The translations under genes were made by a program, and so were the position numbers. A stretch of 64,000 bases of DNA, taken from NCBI RefSeq assembly GCF_016907235.1, contig NZ_JAFBBO010000001.1, positions 3,534,001 through 3,598,000 of the forward strand, in the 5' to 3' direction. This document shows, piece by piece, positions 52,559 through 60,177 of this stretch; position 1 is the first letter of the stretch; each line of letters opens with the position of its first letter. This DNA is from Oerskovia jenensis. Lineage in GTDB: Bacteria > Actinomycetota > Actinomycetes > Actinomycetales > Cellulomonadaceae. The notes below the pieces were generated by a model. The model was not told the DNA's origin, did no database searches, and worked only from the letters and a program-made list of their open reading frames with translations.

Positions 52559-53170
52559 GTGACCTCCCTCGCTCCTCTCCTCGCCGGCCTCGGCACCGGA
52601 CTGTCCCTCATCGTCGCGATCGGCTCGCAGAACGCGTTCGTGCTGCGCCAGGGCCTGCGCCGCGAGCACGTCCTGCCCGTGGTGCTGGTGTGCGCGCTCT
52701 CGGACCTCGTGCTCGTCGCGGCCGGGGTCGCGGGCCTGGGGGTCCTGGTCGCACGCGCCCCCGTGCTGCTCGCGGTCGTCACCTGGGGTGGCGCCGCATT
52801 CCTCCTGGTCCTGGCCGTGCAGGCGGCCCGGCGCGCGCTGCGCCCCGCGACCCTCGAAGCAGCCGAGGGGGGCCTGCGGACATCGGTGGGCGCCGCCGTC
52901 GGGACGGCCCTGGCCCTGACGTGGCTCAACCCGCACGTCTACCTCGACACGGTCCTGCTGCTCGGGTCCGTCGCGGCCGGGTACGGCCACGACGGGCGCT
53001 GGGTCTTCGGCGTCGGGGCGGGGATCGCGAGCATCGTGTGGTTCACGGCGCTCGGCTTCGGGGCACGCGTGCTCGCACCGGTCTTCGCGCGCCCGGTCGC
53101 GTGGCGCGTGCTCGACGGCGTGATCGCGCTCGTCATGGCGGTGCTCGCGGTGATGCTCGTGGTCAGGTGA
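52559..53170 (+). CDS. lysE: LysE family amino-acid exporter
   Basis: The 203-residue protein has six hydrophobic segments and the LysE opening GLGTGLSLIVAIGSQNAFVLRQ (shown in part: SLIVAIGSQNAFVL), plus ALTWLNPHVYLDTVLLLGSV, the family signature. It exports basic amino acids such as lysine or arginine. GTG 52559 lies seven bases after a TACCGT box, so the mRNA is probably leaderless. Divergent lysG and the palindrome between them support activation by LysG. Confidence 0.92.
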   Translation: MTSLAPLLAGLGTGLSLIVAIGSQNAFVLRQGLRREHVLPVVLVCALSDLVLVAAGVAGLGVLVARAPVLLAVVTWGGAAFLLVLAVQAARRALRPATLEAAEGGLRTSVGAAVGTALALTWLNPHVYLDTVLLLGSVAAGYGHDGRWVFGVGAGIASIVWFTALGFGARVLAPVFARPVAWRVLDGVIALVMAVLAVMLVVR

Positions 53171-53205
53171 CGCGAGCTTCGCGCCGCCTCTGGCACGCTG
53201 GGCCC

Positions 53206-53514
53206 GTGGACGAACAGACCGCCGTGACCCCGGCCCGCGTGACCGTCACCTACTGCACCCAGTGCAACTGGATGCTGCGCGCCGCCTGGCTCGCGCAGGA
53301 GCTCCTGACGACCTTCGGCACGAGGCTCACCGAGGTCGCCCTGGTGCCCGGCACGGGCGGGATCTTCCAGGTCCACGTGGGCGACGAGCTCGTGTGGGAC
53401 CGCAAGGAGCGCAAGGGCTTCCCCGAGGTCCCCGTCCTCAAGCGGATCGTGCGCGACCGCGTCGCCCCCGGCCTCTCGCTCGGCCACACCGACCGTGTCG
53501 GCGGCGCCTCCTAG
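53206..53514 (+). CDS. SelT/SelW/SelH (Rdx) family protein
   Basis: The 102-residue thioredoxin-like protein has the redox motif in VTVTYCTQCNWMLRAAWLAQ (Cys-x-x-Cys near residues 17-20) and GIFQVHVGDELVWDRKERKG. Animal relatives carry selenocysteine at this site; here both positions are Cys. GTG 53206 is chosen since the motif follows at the usual distance. Function is a presumed thiol redox role. It follows lysE by 35 bases and may be co-transcribed. Confidence 0.88.
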   Translation: MDEQTAVTPARVTVTYCTQCNWMLRAAWLAQELLTTFGTRLTEVALVPGTGGIFQVHVGDELVWDRKERKGFPEVPVLKRIVRDRVAPGLSLGHTDRVGGAS

Positions 53515-53614
53515 CATCGGCTGCGCGGGCGGCTTCGTCGGACGAGCTCTCGCGGGGTGCCCGGGCGCCACGGTGCGCCGGGGGAGCGCCGGGACGCCAG
53601 GTGGCCCGGCGGTT

Positions 53615-53640
53615 GCGTGGCGCCCCACCGGGCGCCACGC
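53615..53640. terminator. 11-bp perfect hairpin
   Basis: GCGTGGCGCCC (53615-53625) pairs with GGGCGCCACGC (53630-53640) around CACC, between the convergent SelW-like and DUF5997 genes. Confidence 0.8.
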
Positions 53641-53644
53641 GGCC

Positions 53645-54079
53645 TCACTCGGCCGACGGCGCCTTCTGCTCGGCCTCGCGGTTGGCGCGGGCGACCTTCT
53701 TGGCCTTCTTGAGGTCGCGCGCCTTGACCCGCTCCTCCTCGGCACGGACCTCGGCCTGGATCTCGCGCTCGCGCACGAGCCACGTCGGCGGGTCCTCGCG
53801 GAGCTCGTTGATCTGCTCGGTGGTCAGTGCTTCCTCGACGCCACCGCGCGCGAGGCCGGCGATCGAGACGTTCAGGCGACCGGCGACGACGGGTCGCGGG
53901 TGAGGGCCGTTGCGTCGCAGGTCGACGAGCCACTCGGGCGGGTTGGTCTCGAGCTCTTCGAGCCGACCGCGCGTGATGGTCCCCTCCTGGAACTCCGGGG
54001 GAGTGGCGGGAAGGTACACCCCGAGCTTCTTCGCCGCGGTCGCGGGCTTCATGGTCTGGGAGGAGTGCGGGGTGCTCAT
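53645..54079 (-). CDS. DUF5997 family protein
   Basis: The 144-residue protein matches DUF5997: KPATAAKKLGVYLPATPPEF, ITRGRLEELETNPPEWLVDL, and a repeat-like second half (LTTEQINELREDPPTWLVRE). The C-terminus is a highly charged helix rich in Lys/Glu/Arg. A TACCCT box lies six bases upstream of the ATG on the minus strand, so the mRNA is likely leaderless. It is divergent from the orphan LysR-effector-domain gene with only 59 bases between. The two are regular neighbours in actinobacteria, but no function is known. Confidence 0.85.
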   Translation of the reverse strand: MSTPHSSQTMKPATAAKKLGVYLPATPPEFQEGTITRGRLEELETNPPEWLVDLRRNGPHPRPVVAGRLNVSIAGLARGGVEEALTTEQINELREDPPTWLVREREIQAEVRAEEERVKARDLKKAKKVARANREAEQKAPSAE

Positions 54080-54138
54080 GGTCCCAGGGTATCGGTCCCG
54101 GCCCCGTTTCCTTGTCCTGGGGCGGCTAGGGTTGTGGG

Positions 54139-55080
54139 GTGGAAGAGACTGCGCGCAGCGCTGAGCACGACGCCGACCAGCCGGCCGAGGACGTCACCGA
54201 CGCGCAGACCCCCGGGTTCCGCCTCGCGTACGTCCCGGGCGTGACGCCCTCGAAGTGGGTGCGGACGTGGATCGACCGGGTACCCGACGTGCGCCTGGAG
54301 GCGCTCGCCGTCCCGGCTTCGCAGGTCGAGGCACTCCTGCACGACGGCGGGGCGGACGTCGCGATCCTGCGCCGCCCCGTGCGCAGCGAGGGGCTGAGCC
54401 ACATCGCGATGTACACCGAGGTGCCGGTCGTCGTGGTCCCGCGCGACCACGTGTTCGCGGCTCTCGAGAGTGACGAAGCGCTCACCGTGGCGGACCTCGC
54501 GGACGAGGTCGTGCTGCACCCGCTCGACGACGTGCTGGGCTGGGCCGAGGGCGCCACGGCCGCTGACGGCTCGTCGAGCAGCCAGGCGTCCGGCGACCCG
54601 ACACCTCCCGTCCTGCCCGGCAAGCCTGCCCTGGAGCGCCCCGCGACGACGGCCGACGCGATCGAGCTCGTCGCGGCGGGGATCGGGCTGCTCGTCGTGC
54701 CGCAGTCCCTCGCACGCCTGCACCACCGCAAGGACCTGACGTACCGGACCCTCGACGGGGGGCCCGAGGCGCCGGTCGCGCTCGGCTGGGTGACCGAGGA
54801 GAAGTCGGACCTCGTCGAGGAGTTCATCGGGATCGTGCGCGGCCGCACGGCCAACAGCTCGCGCGGCGTCGCGGGCCCCACCCCGCCCACGCCCGAGGCG
54901 AGCAAGAAGGGGGACGGGCGCTCGCCGTCGGGCGCCAAGGGCTCGAAGGGCGCCAAGACCGCGAGCGCGGCGCGCAGCGGCGCCAAGCAGGCGCCACGGG
55001 CCGGCAAGAAGTCGGGCAAGTCGGTCGCGAAGCGGCTCGGGAAGTCGCAGTCGATGAAGGGCCGCAAGAAGGGCCGTTGA
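54139..55080 (+). CDS. LysR-type substrate-binding domain protein without HTH
   Basis: The 313-residue product carries a LysR effector domain (about 27-240: GFRLAYVPGVTPSKWVRTWI, VAILRRPVRSEGLSHIAMYT, AVPASQVEALLHDGGADVAI) but lacks the N-terminal HTH. A Ser/Pro insertion is near residue 150. The last 65 residues are a Lys/Arg/Gly/Ser-rich basic tail ending in MKGRKKGR, which could bind nucleic acid. GTG 54139 is six bases after a TAGGGT box (54127-54132), so the mRNA is likely leaderless. It is divergent from DUF5997. Confidence 0.8.
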   Translation: MEETARSAEHDADQPAEDVTDAQTPGFRLAYVPGVTPSKWVRTWIDRVPDVRLEALAVPASQVEALLHDGGADVAILRRPVRSEGLSHIAMYTEVPVVVVPRDHVFAALESDEALTVADLADEVVLHPLDDVLGWAEGATAADGSSSSQASGDPTPPVLPGKPALERPATTADAIELVAAGIGLLVVPQSLARLHHRKDLTYRTLDGGPEAPVALGWVTEEKSDLVEEFIGIVRGRTANSSRGVAGPTPPTPEASKKGDGRSPSGAKGSKGAKTASAARSGAKQAPRAGKKSGKSVAKRLGKSQSMKGRKKGR

Positions 55081-55110
55081 TCCTTCATCCTTGACTTATA
55101 TAAGCCACAG

Positions 55111-55533
55111 ATGAATCATCGACGGATGGAAGCGTTCGACGTCCTCGGCGACCCCGTCCGGCGACGGATCCTCGAGCTGCTGTCCGGCGGCGAGACGTCC
55201 GCCGGAGACCTCGCAGCCGTGATCCGCGCCGAGTTCGGGATCAGCCAGCCCGCGGTCTCCCAGCACCTCAGGGTGCTGCGCGAGAACGGGTTCGCGACCG
55301 TCCAGGCGGCCGGCACCCGCAGGCTCTACGCCCTGGACCCCGGCGCGCTCGACGAGGTCGACGACTGGCTCGACGGCCTCCGACAGCTCTGGGACCAGCG
55401 CCTCGACGCGCTCGGCACCGAGCTCGCCCGCGGACGCCGCGCCCGCCGTCGGGCCGTCGCGTCCCCGGACGCTTCCCGCACCGCCCCGGCCGCGGACCCG
55501 CGACCGGTCCCCGCGAAGGAGGCCACGAGATGA
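55111..55533 (+). CDS. ArsR family transcriptional regulator
   Basis: The 140-residue regulator has an ArsR winged helix: FDVLGDPVRRRILELLSGGE, FGISQPAVSQHLRVLRENGF, GTRRLYALDPGALDEVDDWL. No metal-binding Cys motif is seen. ATG 55126 is a possible later start. A low-GC palindrome, CTTATATAAG, lies at about 55094-55103 and may be the promoter or operator. The stop overlaps the SRPBCC gene (ATGA), a standard ArsR/AHSA1 pair. Confidence 0.9.
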   Translation: MNHRRMEAFDVLGDPVRRRILELLSGGETSAGDLAAVIRAEFGISQPAVSQHLRVLRENGFATVQAAGTRRLYALDPGALDEVDDWLDGLRQLWDQRLDALGTELARGRRARRRAVASPDASRTAPAADPRPVPAKEATR

Positions 55534-56171
55534 CGTTCGACCTGAGCACCGAGATCGACAAGGCCCGCCGCACCGTCGGCGAGCGCGACGACGCCCGCGT
55601 CGTGCTGCTGAGCCGCACCTACGACGCCCCGGTCGAGGACGTCTGGGAGGCGTGCACCGACGCCGAGCGCATCGCCCGGTGGTTCCTGCCCGTGACCGGC
55701 GAGCTGCGCCTGGGCGGGCGCTACCAGCTCCAGGGCAACGCGGGCGGCGAGGTGCGCGAGTGCGAACCGCCGCACCGGTTCCTCGTGACCTGGGGCATGA
55801 GCGAGGACGACCGGAGCACGGTCGAGCTCCGCCTCGCGCCCGCCGACGACGGGGCCACCGAGCTCACGCTCGAGCACGTCGCGGTCGTGCCGCCCGAGTT
55901 CTGGGACCAGTTCGGCCCCGGGGCCGTCGGCGTCGGCTGGGACCTCGCGCTCGTCGGGCTCGCCGCGCACGTCGCGGGCGTCGACCTGGGCGACCCGGCC
56001 ACGCTCGAGACGAGCCCCGAGATGCGTGCGCTCCAGACCGCGAGCGCCCAGCTCTGGCGCGGCGCGCACGAGGCGTCGGGCGTAGACCCCGCGGCGGCCG
56101 AGGCCGCAGCCGCCGCGACCACCGCGTTCTACGTCCCGCCGCTCGACGGGGACGCGACGCCGGCGGGGTGA
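55530..56171 (+). CDS. SRPBCC (AHSA1-like) family protein
   Basis: The 213-residue protein has the hydrophobic-cavity START-like fold of AHSA1 relatives: VLLSRTYDAPVEDVWEACTD, RIARWFLPVTGELRLGGRYQ, and GNAGGEVRECEPPHRFLVTW. It binds an unknown small ligand. It is coupled by a four-base overlap to the ArsR gene; in other actinobacteria such pairs are self-regulated. Confidence 0.9.
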   Translation: MTFDLSTEIDKARRTVGERDDARVVLLSRTYDAPVEDVWEACTDAERIARWFLPVTGELRLGGRYQLQGNAGGEVRECEPPHRFLVTWGMSEDDRSTVELRLAPADDGATELTLEHVAVVPPEFWDQFGPGAVGVGWDLALVGLAAHVAGVDLGDPATLETSPEMRALQTASAQLWRGAHEASGVDPAAAEAAAAATTAFYVPPLDGDATPAG

Positions 56172-56286
56172 CGTCGGGCCGGTGTGACGTCGAGCGGGCG
56201 TGGGGCGACCCGGGCCGCTGCCGTGCGTGGGGACGGGCCGTGCCGTCCGTCGGGCGGGCGTGGGGGCGACCCGCGCTGCGGGCGCC

Positions 56287-57138
56287 TCAGCGCCCGCCCG
56301 TGACGAACACGTCGAACAGCTCGGGGTGGTGCGCGTGCACCAGGACCGCGAACACGATCGCGTCGAACAGCAGGTGCACGCAGACCACGTACGTGAGCGA
56401 CTTGGTGCGCGCGAAGATCCAGCCCTGCACGAGAGCGAACGGGATCGTCAGGAGCGGCCCCCAGCTCCGGTAGCCCAGCTCCCACAGGAACGACACGAAC
56501 ACCGCCGCCTGCAGGACGTTCGCGGGCCACAGCGCGAAGTGGCGGCGTAACAGCGCGAACACGACGCACACGAAGAACAGCTCGTCCCAGATCCCCACGG
56601 CGTTGACGCCCACGAAGAGGCGCGCGATCTCCTGCGGCGTCTCGATCGGCGGCCAGTTCTGGTACGAGCCCGACCCGATGAAGTACGCGGGCAGGATCAG
56701 GTAGCCCGCGACGAGCACGACCAGCAGGTACACGATCTGGGTGCGGTTCCAGCGCCTGCCCGTGCGGACCGGGAACCGGATCGCGTCGTCGCGGTACACG
56801 TAGCGCGAGACGGCCCACGGGACCAGCACCGCGAGCGAGAGCACGACGGCGAAGCGCGCGATCCCCGCGTCGCTCAGGTCCGCGGCGAGCGGGATCGTGC
56901 TGATGATGCCCATGCCGAGCGCGATGAGCAGCAGGTCGCGCCCGAGCAGACGATCGACGAGCAGGCCGAGCAGGACGCCCGCGACGAGCGGGACGTACCC
57001 GAGCGGGCGGACGTGCACCGCGAACAGCAGGACCGCCGACCCGCACACGAGTGCTGCGGCGAGGAGGCGGGCGGCGGTGGCGGTGGCTCGGAGGGTGTCG
57101 GGCGTCGCGGCGGTGCGGGCGTCGGTCACACGACCCAC
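56287..57138 (-). CDS. CPBP family intramembrane metalloprotease-like protein
   Basis: The 283-residue membrane protein has eight or so TM helices. The CPBP/Abi motifs appear as GIWDELFFVCVVFALLRRHF (near 180-200; Asp-Glu in place of the usual Glu-Glu, with Arg pair kept), FLWELGYRSWG and VCVHLLFDAIVF (His near 263). The changed first Glu leaves activity uncertain. The start is ATG 57138. The role could be prenyl-protein processing or bacteriocin immunity, but this is not shown. Confidence 0.8.
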   Translation of the reverse strand: MGRVTDARTAATPDTLRATATAARLLAAALVCGSAVLLFAVHVRPLGYVPLVAGVLLGLLVDRLLGRDLLLIALGMGIISTIPLAADLSDAGIARFAVVLSLAVLVPWAVSRYVYRDDAIRFPVRTGRRWNRTQIVYLLVVLVAGYLILPAYFIGSGSYQNWPPIETPQEIARLFVGVNAVGIWDELFFVCVVFALLRRHFALWPANVLQAAVFVSFLWELGYRSWGPLLTIPFALVQGWIFARTKSLTYVVCVHLLFDAIVFAVLVHAHHPELFDVFVTGGR

Positions 57139-57255
57139 GATGCCACGGGCAGGGACGTGAAGGCGGGGTGTGGGCCGGGAGGGGGACGGCGGGAGGTGTC
57201 CGGGTCCGACCGCGGTCTGATGTTCATCGGCCGTTCACCTCCGTACCATTCCGGG

Positions 57256-58029
57256 GTGAAGTCCCCCAGATCCCCCCTGCTCCTGGCCCTGCTCTGGCTG
57301 CTCGCTGCCGCGGTCCTCGTGCCGTCGCTGCTGCTCCTGCGCGGGCCCAGCACCGAGCTCTACCTCGCCGTGACGGCGAGGACCGCCGACCTGCCGGGGG
57401 TCGAGCTGGTCGCCGAGGTCGGTGTGATCGTGCTCGCCCTGCTGTGGCTGCTCGCCGCGTGGCAGGCGCGCGGCGCCGGGCTCGTGGCCGTCGCGACAGC
57501 GGTCGTGGGAGGCGCCGGGGCCGTGGTCGCGTACGCGACGTCCGAGGTCGCCAAGACGATCGTCCAGCAGCCCCGCGGGTGCTGGGACCTCATCGAGATC
57601 GCGCACTGCCCCGCCGCGGGGGACTGGTCGTTCCCGAGCAACCACACGACCATCGCGTTCGCGCTCGCGACGTCGGTGGTGCTCACGGCGCTCGCCACGG
57701 GTCGCCCGCGAGTCTCGCTCGGCACGACGACGGCGCTCCGGTTCCCGCATGCCCGTCGCCTCCCGCCGCACCGGGTCATGGTCGTCGCGCCCGTGGTCCT
57801 CGCGGTCGTCACGGGGGCGGCGCGTCTGGTGCAGGGGGTCCACTTCCCGCACGACGTCGTCGCCGGAGCGACGGTCGGTGTGTGCGTCGTGGTCGCACTC
57901 GTCCTGGCGCTGCGCGCACCGGCCGCTGCGGCGCTCGGGGTGCTGTGCCGCAACGAGGTCGTGGGCAGGGTGCTGCTCACGCCGGAGGTGCGGGCCGAGA
58001 GCGAGGAGCGGGCCCTGGTCCGGCGCTGA
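57256..58029 (+). CDS. PAP2 family phosphatase
   Basis: The 257-residue membrane phosphatase has the three PAP2 motifs: KTIVQQPRGCW (near 107), FPSNHTTIAFA (near 132) and ARLVQGVHFPHDVVAG (near 192), with catalytic His in the last two. Family members dephosphorylate undecaprenyl-pyrophosphate or other lipid phosphates. GTG 57256 lies a few bases after a TACCAT box (57243-57248), so the mRNA is likely leaderless. A hairpin follows the stop. Confidence 0.9.
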   Translation: MKSPRSPLLLALLWLLAAAVLVPSLLLLRGPSTELYLAVTARTADLPGVELVAEVGVIVLALLWLLAAWQARGAGLVAVATAVVGGAGAVVAYATSEVAKTIVQQPRGCWDLIEIAHCPAAGDWSFPSNHTTIAFALATSVVLTALATGRPRVSLGTTTALRFPHARRLPPHRVMVVAPVVLAVVTGAARLVQGVHFPHDVVAGATVGVCVVVALVLALRAPAAAALGVLCRNEVVGRVLLTPEVRAESEERALVRR

Positions 58030-58036
58030 GGGCGAC

Positions 58037-58066
58037 GCGCCTGGGCGCCGGAGGTGACCCAGGCGC
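58037..58066 (+). terminator. Hairpin after PAP2 gene
   Basis: GCGCCTGGG (58037-58045) pairs with CCCAGGCGC (58058-58066), seven bases after the stop. Confidence 0.65.
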
Positions 58067-58156
58067 CCGCCGACGGTGTCACCCCTCGGCGCACGTGCGT
58101 CGCCGCGCAGCGCCCGGACGTGCCCAGGCGCTGCGCGAGCAGACAGTTTGTTCGAG

Positions 58157-58185
58157 TTGCTGACATTTGTGCGCATCGCTACTTT
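58157..58185 (+). promoter_or_regulatory. Chitinase promoter
   Basis: TTGCTG (58157-58162) and TACTTT (58180-58185) are 17 bases apart, 41 bases before the chitinase start. AAGGA at 58211-58215 is the ribosome-binding site. Confidence 0.55.
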
Positions 58186-58225
58186 GTCACCCGCGGCGCC
58201 AGCCGTTCACAAGGATTGTTCAACG

Positions 58226-59185
58226 ATGAGCAAAATGGGGGCTCACATGTTTGGCAAGAGAACTGTCTCCGGCATGCGCCGTGGAGCCGCGATGATCGCG
58301 GCCGGGCTCGTGGGCGCGGTCGTCGCGACCGCAGCCGCAGTGCCGGCGACCGCCGTCGAGGTGCCCGCTGCGGCACCGCTCACGGTCGCCACCGCGGCGC
58401 CCGCGAACCCGTGCGCCGCGACGTGGAGCGAGACCAGCGCGTACCAGGGCGGGGCCACGGTCTCGCACCACGGCCGCAACTTCACGGCGAAGTGGTGGAC
58501 GCAGCGCGAGAACCCCGGTGCCACGACCGTCTGGGCTGACAAGGGGGCCTGTCAGGGGGGAACGTCCGACTTCGTGATCAGCGAGGCCGAGTTCGACGCG
58601 ATCTTCCCGAAGCGCAACGCGTTCTACACCTACCAGGGCCTCGTCGACGCCCTGGCCGCGTACCCGAAGTTCGCCAACACGGGGACCGAGACGACCCGTA
58701 CGCAGGAGGCGGCGGCGTTCCTCACCCATGCCGACTTCGAGTCGGTGGGCCTGCGGTACGTCAAGGAGATCAACGAGGCGAACTACTGGATCAAGTGCGA
58801 CTACTCGCAGCCGTTCGGCTGCCCCGCGGGCCAGAAGGCGTACTACGGGCGCGGCCCGATCATGTTCAGCTGGAACTTCAACTACAAGGCGGCCGGTGAC
58901 GCGCTCGGCATCGACCTGCTCAACAACCCGTGGCTCGTCGAGCAGGACCCGTCGATCGCCTGGCAGACGGCCCTCTGGTACTGGAACACGCAGAACGGTC
59001 CGGGCGTCATGACGTCGCACGAGGCGATGATCGGCGGCGCAGGGTTCGGCCAGACGATCAACTCGCTCAACGGGGCGCTCGAGTGCAACGGCGGCAACCC
59101 GGCGTCGGTCCAGAGCCGGGTCGACCGCTACCAGAAGATCACGGCGATCCTGGGCGTCGCGCCGGGCTCGGGCCTGATCTGCTGA
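58226..59185 (+). CDS. Secreted chitinase, GH19 with CBM5/12
   Basis: The 319-residue exported enzyme cleaves chitin. A signal peptide (about 1-42) is followed by a CBM5/12-like chitin-binding module (about 60-112: WSETSAYQGGATVSHHGRNF, KWWTQREN) and a GH19 domain from about 117. The segment AAAFLTHADFESVGLRYVKE is where streptomycete enzymes have a SHETGGL-type motif; the catalytic Glu is kept and so is the second one in KEINEANYW, but flanking residues differ. GYGRGPIM-type and WYWNTQNGPG motifs are intact (YYGRGPIMFSWNFNYKAAGD). ATG 58226 is chosen. It is followed by hairpin C. Confidence 0.92.
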   Translation: MSKMGAHMFGKRTVSGMRRGAAMIAAGLVGAVVATAAAVPATAVEVPAAAPLTVATAAPANPCAATWSETSAYQGGATVSHHGRNFTAKWWTQRENPGATTVWADKGACQGGTSDFVISEAEFDAIFPKRNAFYTYQGLVDALAAYPKFANTGTETTRTQEAAAFLTHADFESVGLRYVKEINEANYWIKCDYSQPFGCPAGQKAYYGRGPIMFSWNFNYKAAGDALGIDLLNNPWLVEQDPSIAWQTALWYWNTQNGPGVMTSHEAMIGGAGFGQTINSLNGALECNGGNPASVQSRVDRYQKITAILGVAPGSGLIC

Positions 59186-59204
59186 GCTGCGGAGTCCACC
59201 TCGC

Positions 59205-59262
59205 CGAGAAGTGAGCAGGTGCCCCTGATCCGACCGGATCAGGGGCACCTGCTCACTTCTCG
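59205..59262. repeat. Hairpin repeat C, 27-bp perfect arms
   Basis: Arms 59205-59231 and 59236-59262 are perfectly complementary around GACC. The outer 11 bases (CGAGAAGTGAG) and the inner GCCCCTG match hairpins A and B, with different bases between. It lies between the convergent chitinase and msrA genes and can serve both as terminator. Confidence 0.9.
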
Positions 59263-59294
59263 ACGGAGGCCGCTCGGGGCGGCTCAGGGCTGCG

Positions 59295-59957
59295 TCACGC
59301 CGCGTCGGGGAACGGGATCCCCGTCGTCGCGTGGCAGCGGTACCCGTTGGGGTTCTTGTCGAGGTACTGCTGGTGGTAGTCCTCGGCGTAGTAGAACGTG
59401 CGGCCCTCGGCCGGGGCGACCTCGGTGGTGATCGGGTCGAGCCCGCGCGCGGTCAGCACCTTCTGGTAGCGCTGCTGGGTCTCACGGACCGCGGCCTCCT
59501 GCTCGGGCGTCGTCCAGTAGACCGCCGAGCGGTACTGGGTGCCGACGTCGTTGCCCTGCCGGTAGCCCTGCGTGGGGTCGTGGCGCTCCCAGAAGATCTT
59601 GAGCAGCTCCTCCTCGCTCACGACCGACGGGTCGTAGGCCACGAGCGCGGTCTCGGTGTGGCCCGTGCGCGCGGTGCAGACCTCCTCGTACGTGGGGTTG
59701 GGCGTGGTGCCGCCCATGTAGCCGACGGCGGTCGAGACGACTCCCGGCACCTGCCAGAAGATCTCCTCGGCGCCCCAGAAGCAGCCCATCGCGAGGTACA
59801 GCACGCGCGTGCCCTCGGGCCACGGGCCGGTGATCGACGTCCCGAGCACGGTGTGCGGGCGGGCGGCGGGGAGCACGGGCTGGTCCCGCCCGGCGAGCGC
59901 CTTCTCGGGCGCGACCATCTGGGTCTTCATCGAGGACCCGAACAACGACTCGAACAT
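59295..59957 (-). CDS. msrA: Peptide methionine sulfoxide reductase MsrA
   Basis: MsrA reduces methionine-S-sulfoxide in proteins. The 220-residue product has the catalytic Cys in AMGCFWGAEEIFWQVPGV (near 55), GYMGGTTPNPTYEEVCTART, and the GYRCHATTGIPFP tail with a resolving Cys. GGAGGT lies just before ATG 59957. It is divergent from the cystathionine gamma-synthase gene, and both serve methionine supply or repair. Confidence 0.95.
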   Translation of the reverse strand: MFESLFGSSMKTQMVAPEKALAGRDQPVLPAARPHTVLGTSITGPWPEGTRVLYLAMGCFWGAEEIFWQVPGVVSTAVGYMGGTTPNPTYEEVCTARTGHTETALVAYDPSVVSEEELLKIFWERHDPTQGYRQGNDVGTQYRSAVYWTTPEQEAAVRETQQRYQKVLTARGLDPITTEVAPAEGRTFYYAEDYHQQYLDKNPNGYRCHATTGIPFPDAA

Positions 59958-60011
59958 CTTTACCTCCACCTGTAGCCGACACCTGGGCAACACCTCGCCC
60001 TCGTCCCGTGT

Positions 60012-60043
60012 TCCCCGGGACGGACCGACCCGTCCCGCGGGGA
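60012..60043. repeat. Hairpin in the msrA/metB divergent region
   Basis: TCCCC plus GGGACGG (60012-60023) pair with CCGTCCC plus GGGGA (60030-60043, two bases bulged). It lies between divergent genes, so it may act as a 5' UTR structure of msrA. Confidence 0.5.
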
Positions 60044-60177
60044 GGGAGCGTCGAGCGCGTCGGCAGCCCGCCGCGCGCCGTTCAACCTCCCGTCCCGCGC
60101 AGAACGTCCACATCCGCTCTGCGAGAACCGTCGTGTTCCGCAGGAACGCGCGGCCCCCGGGCACGTAGGCTCACAGG

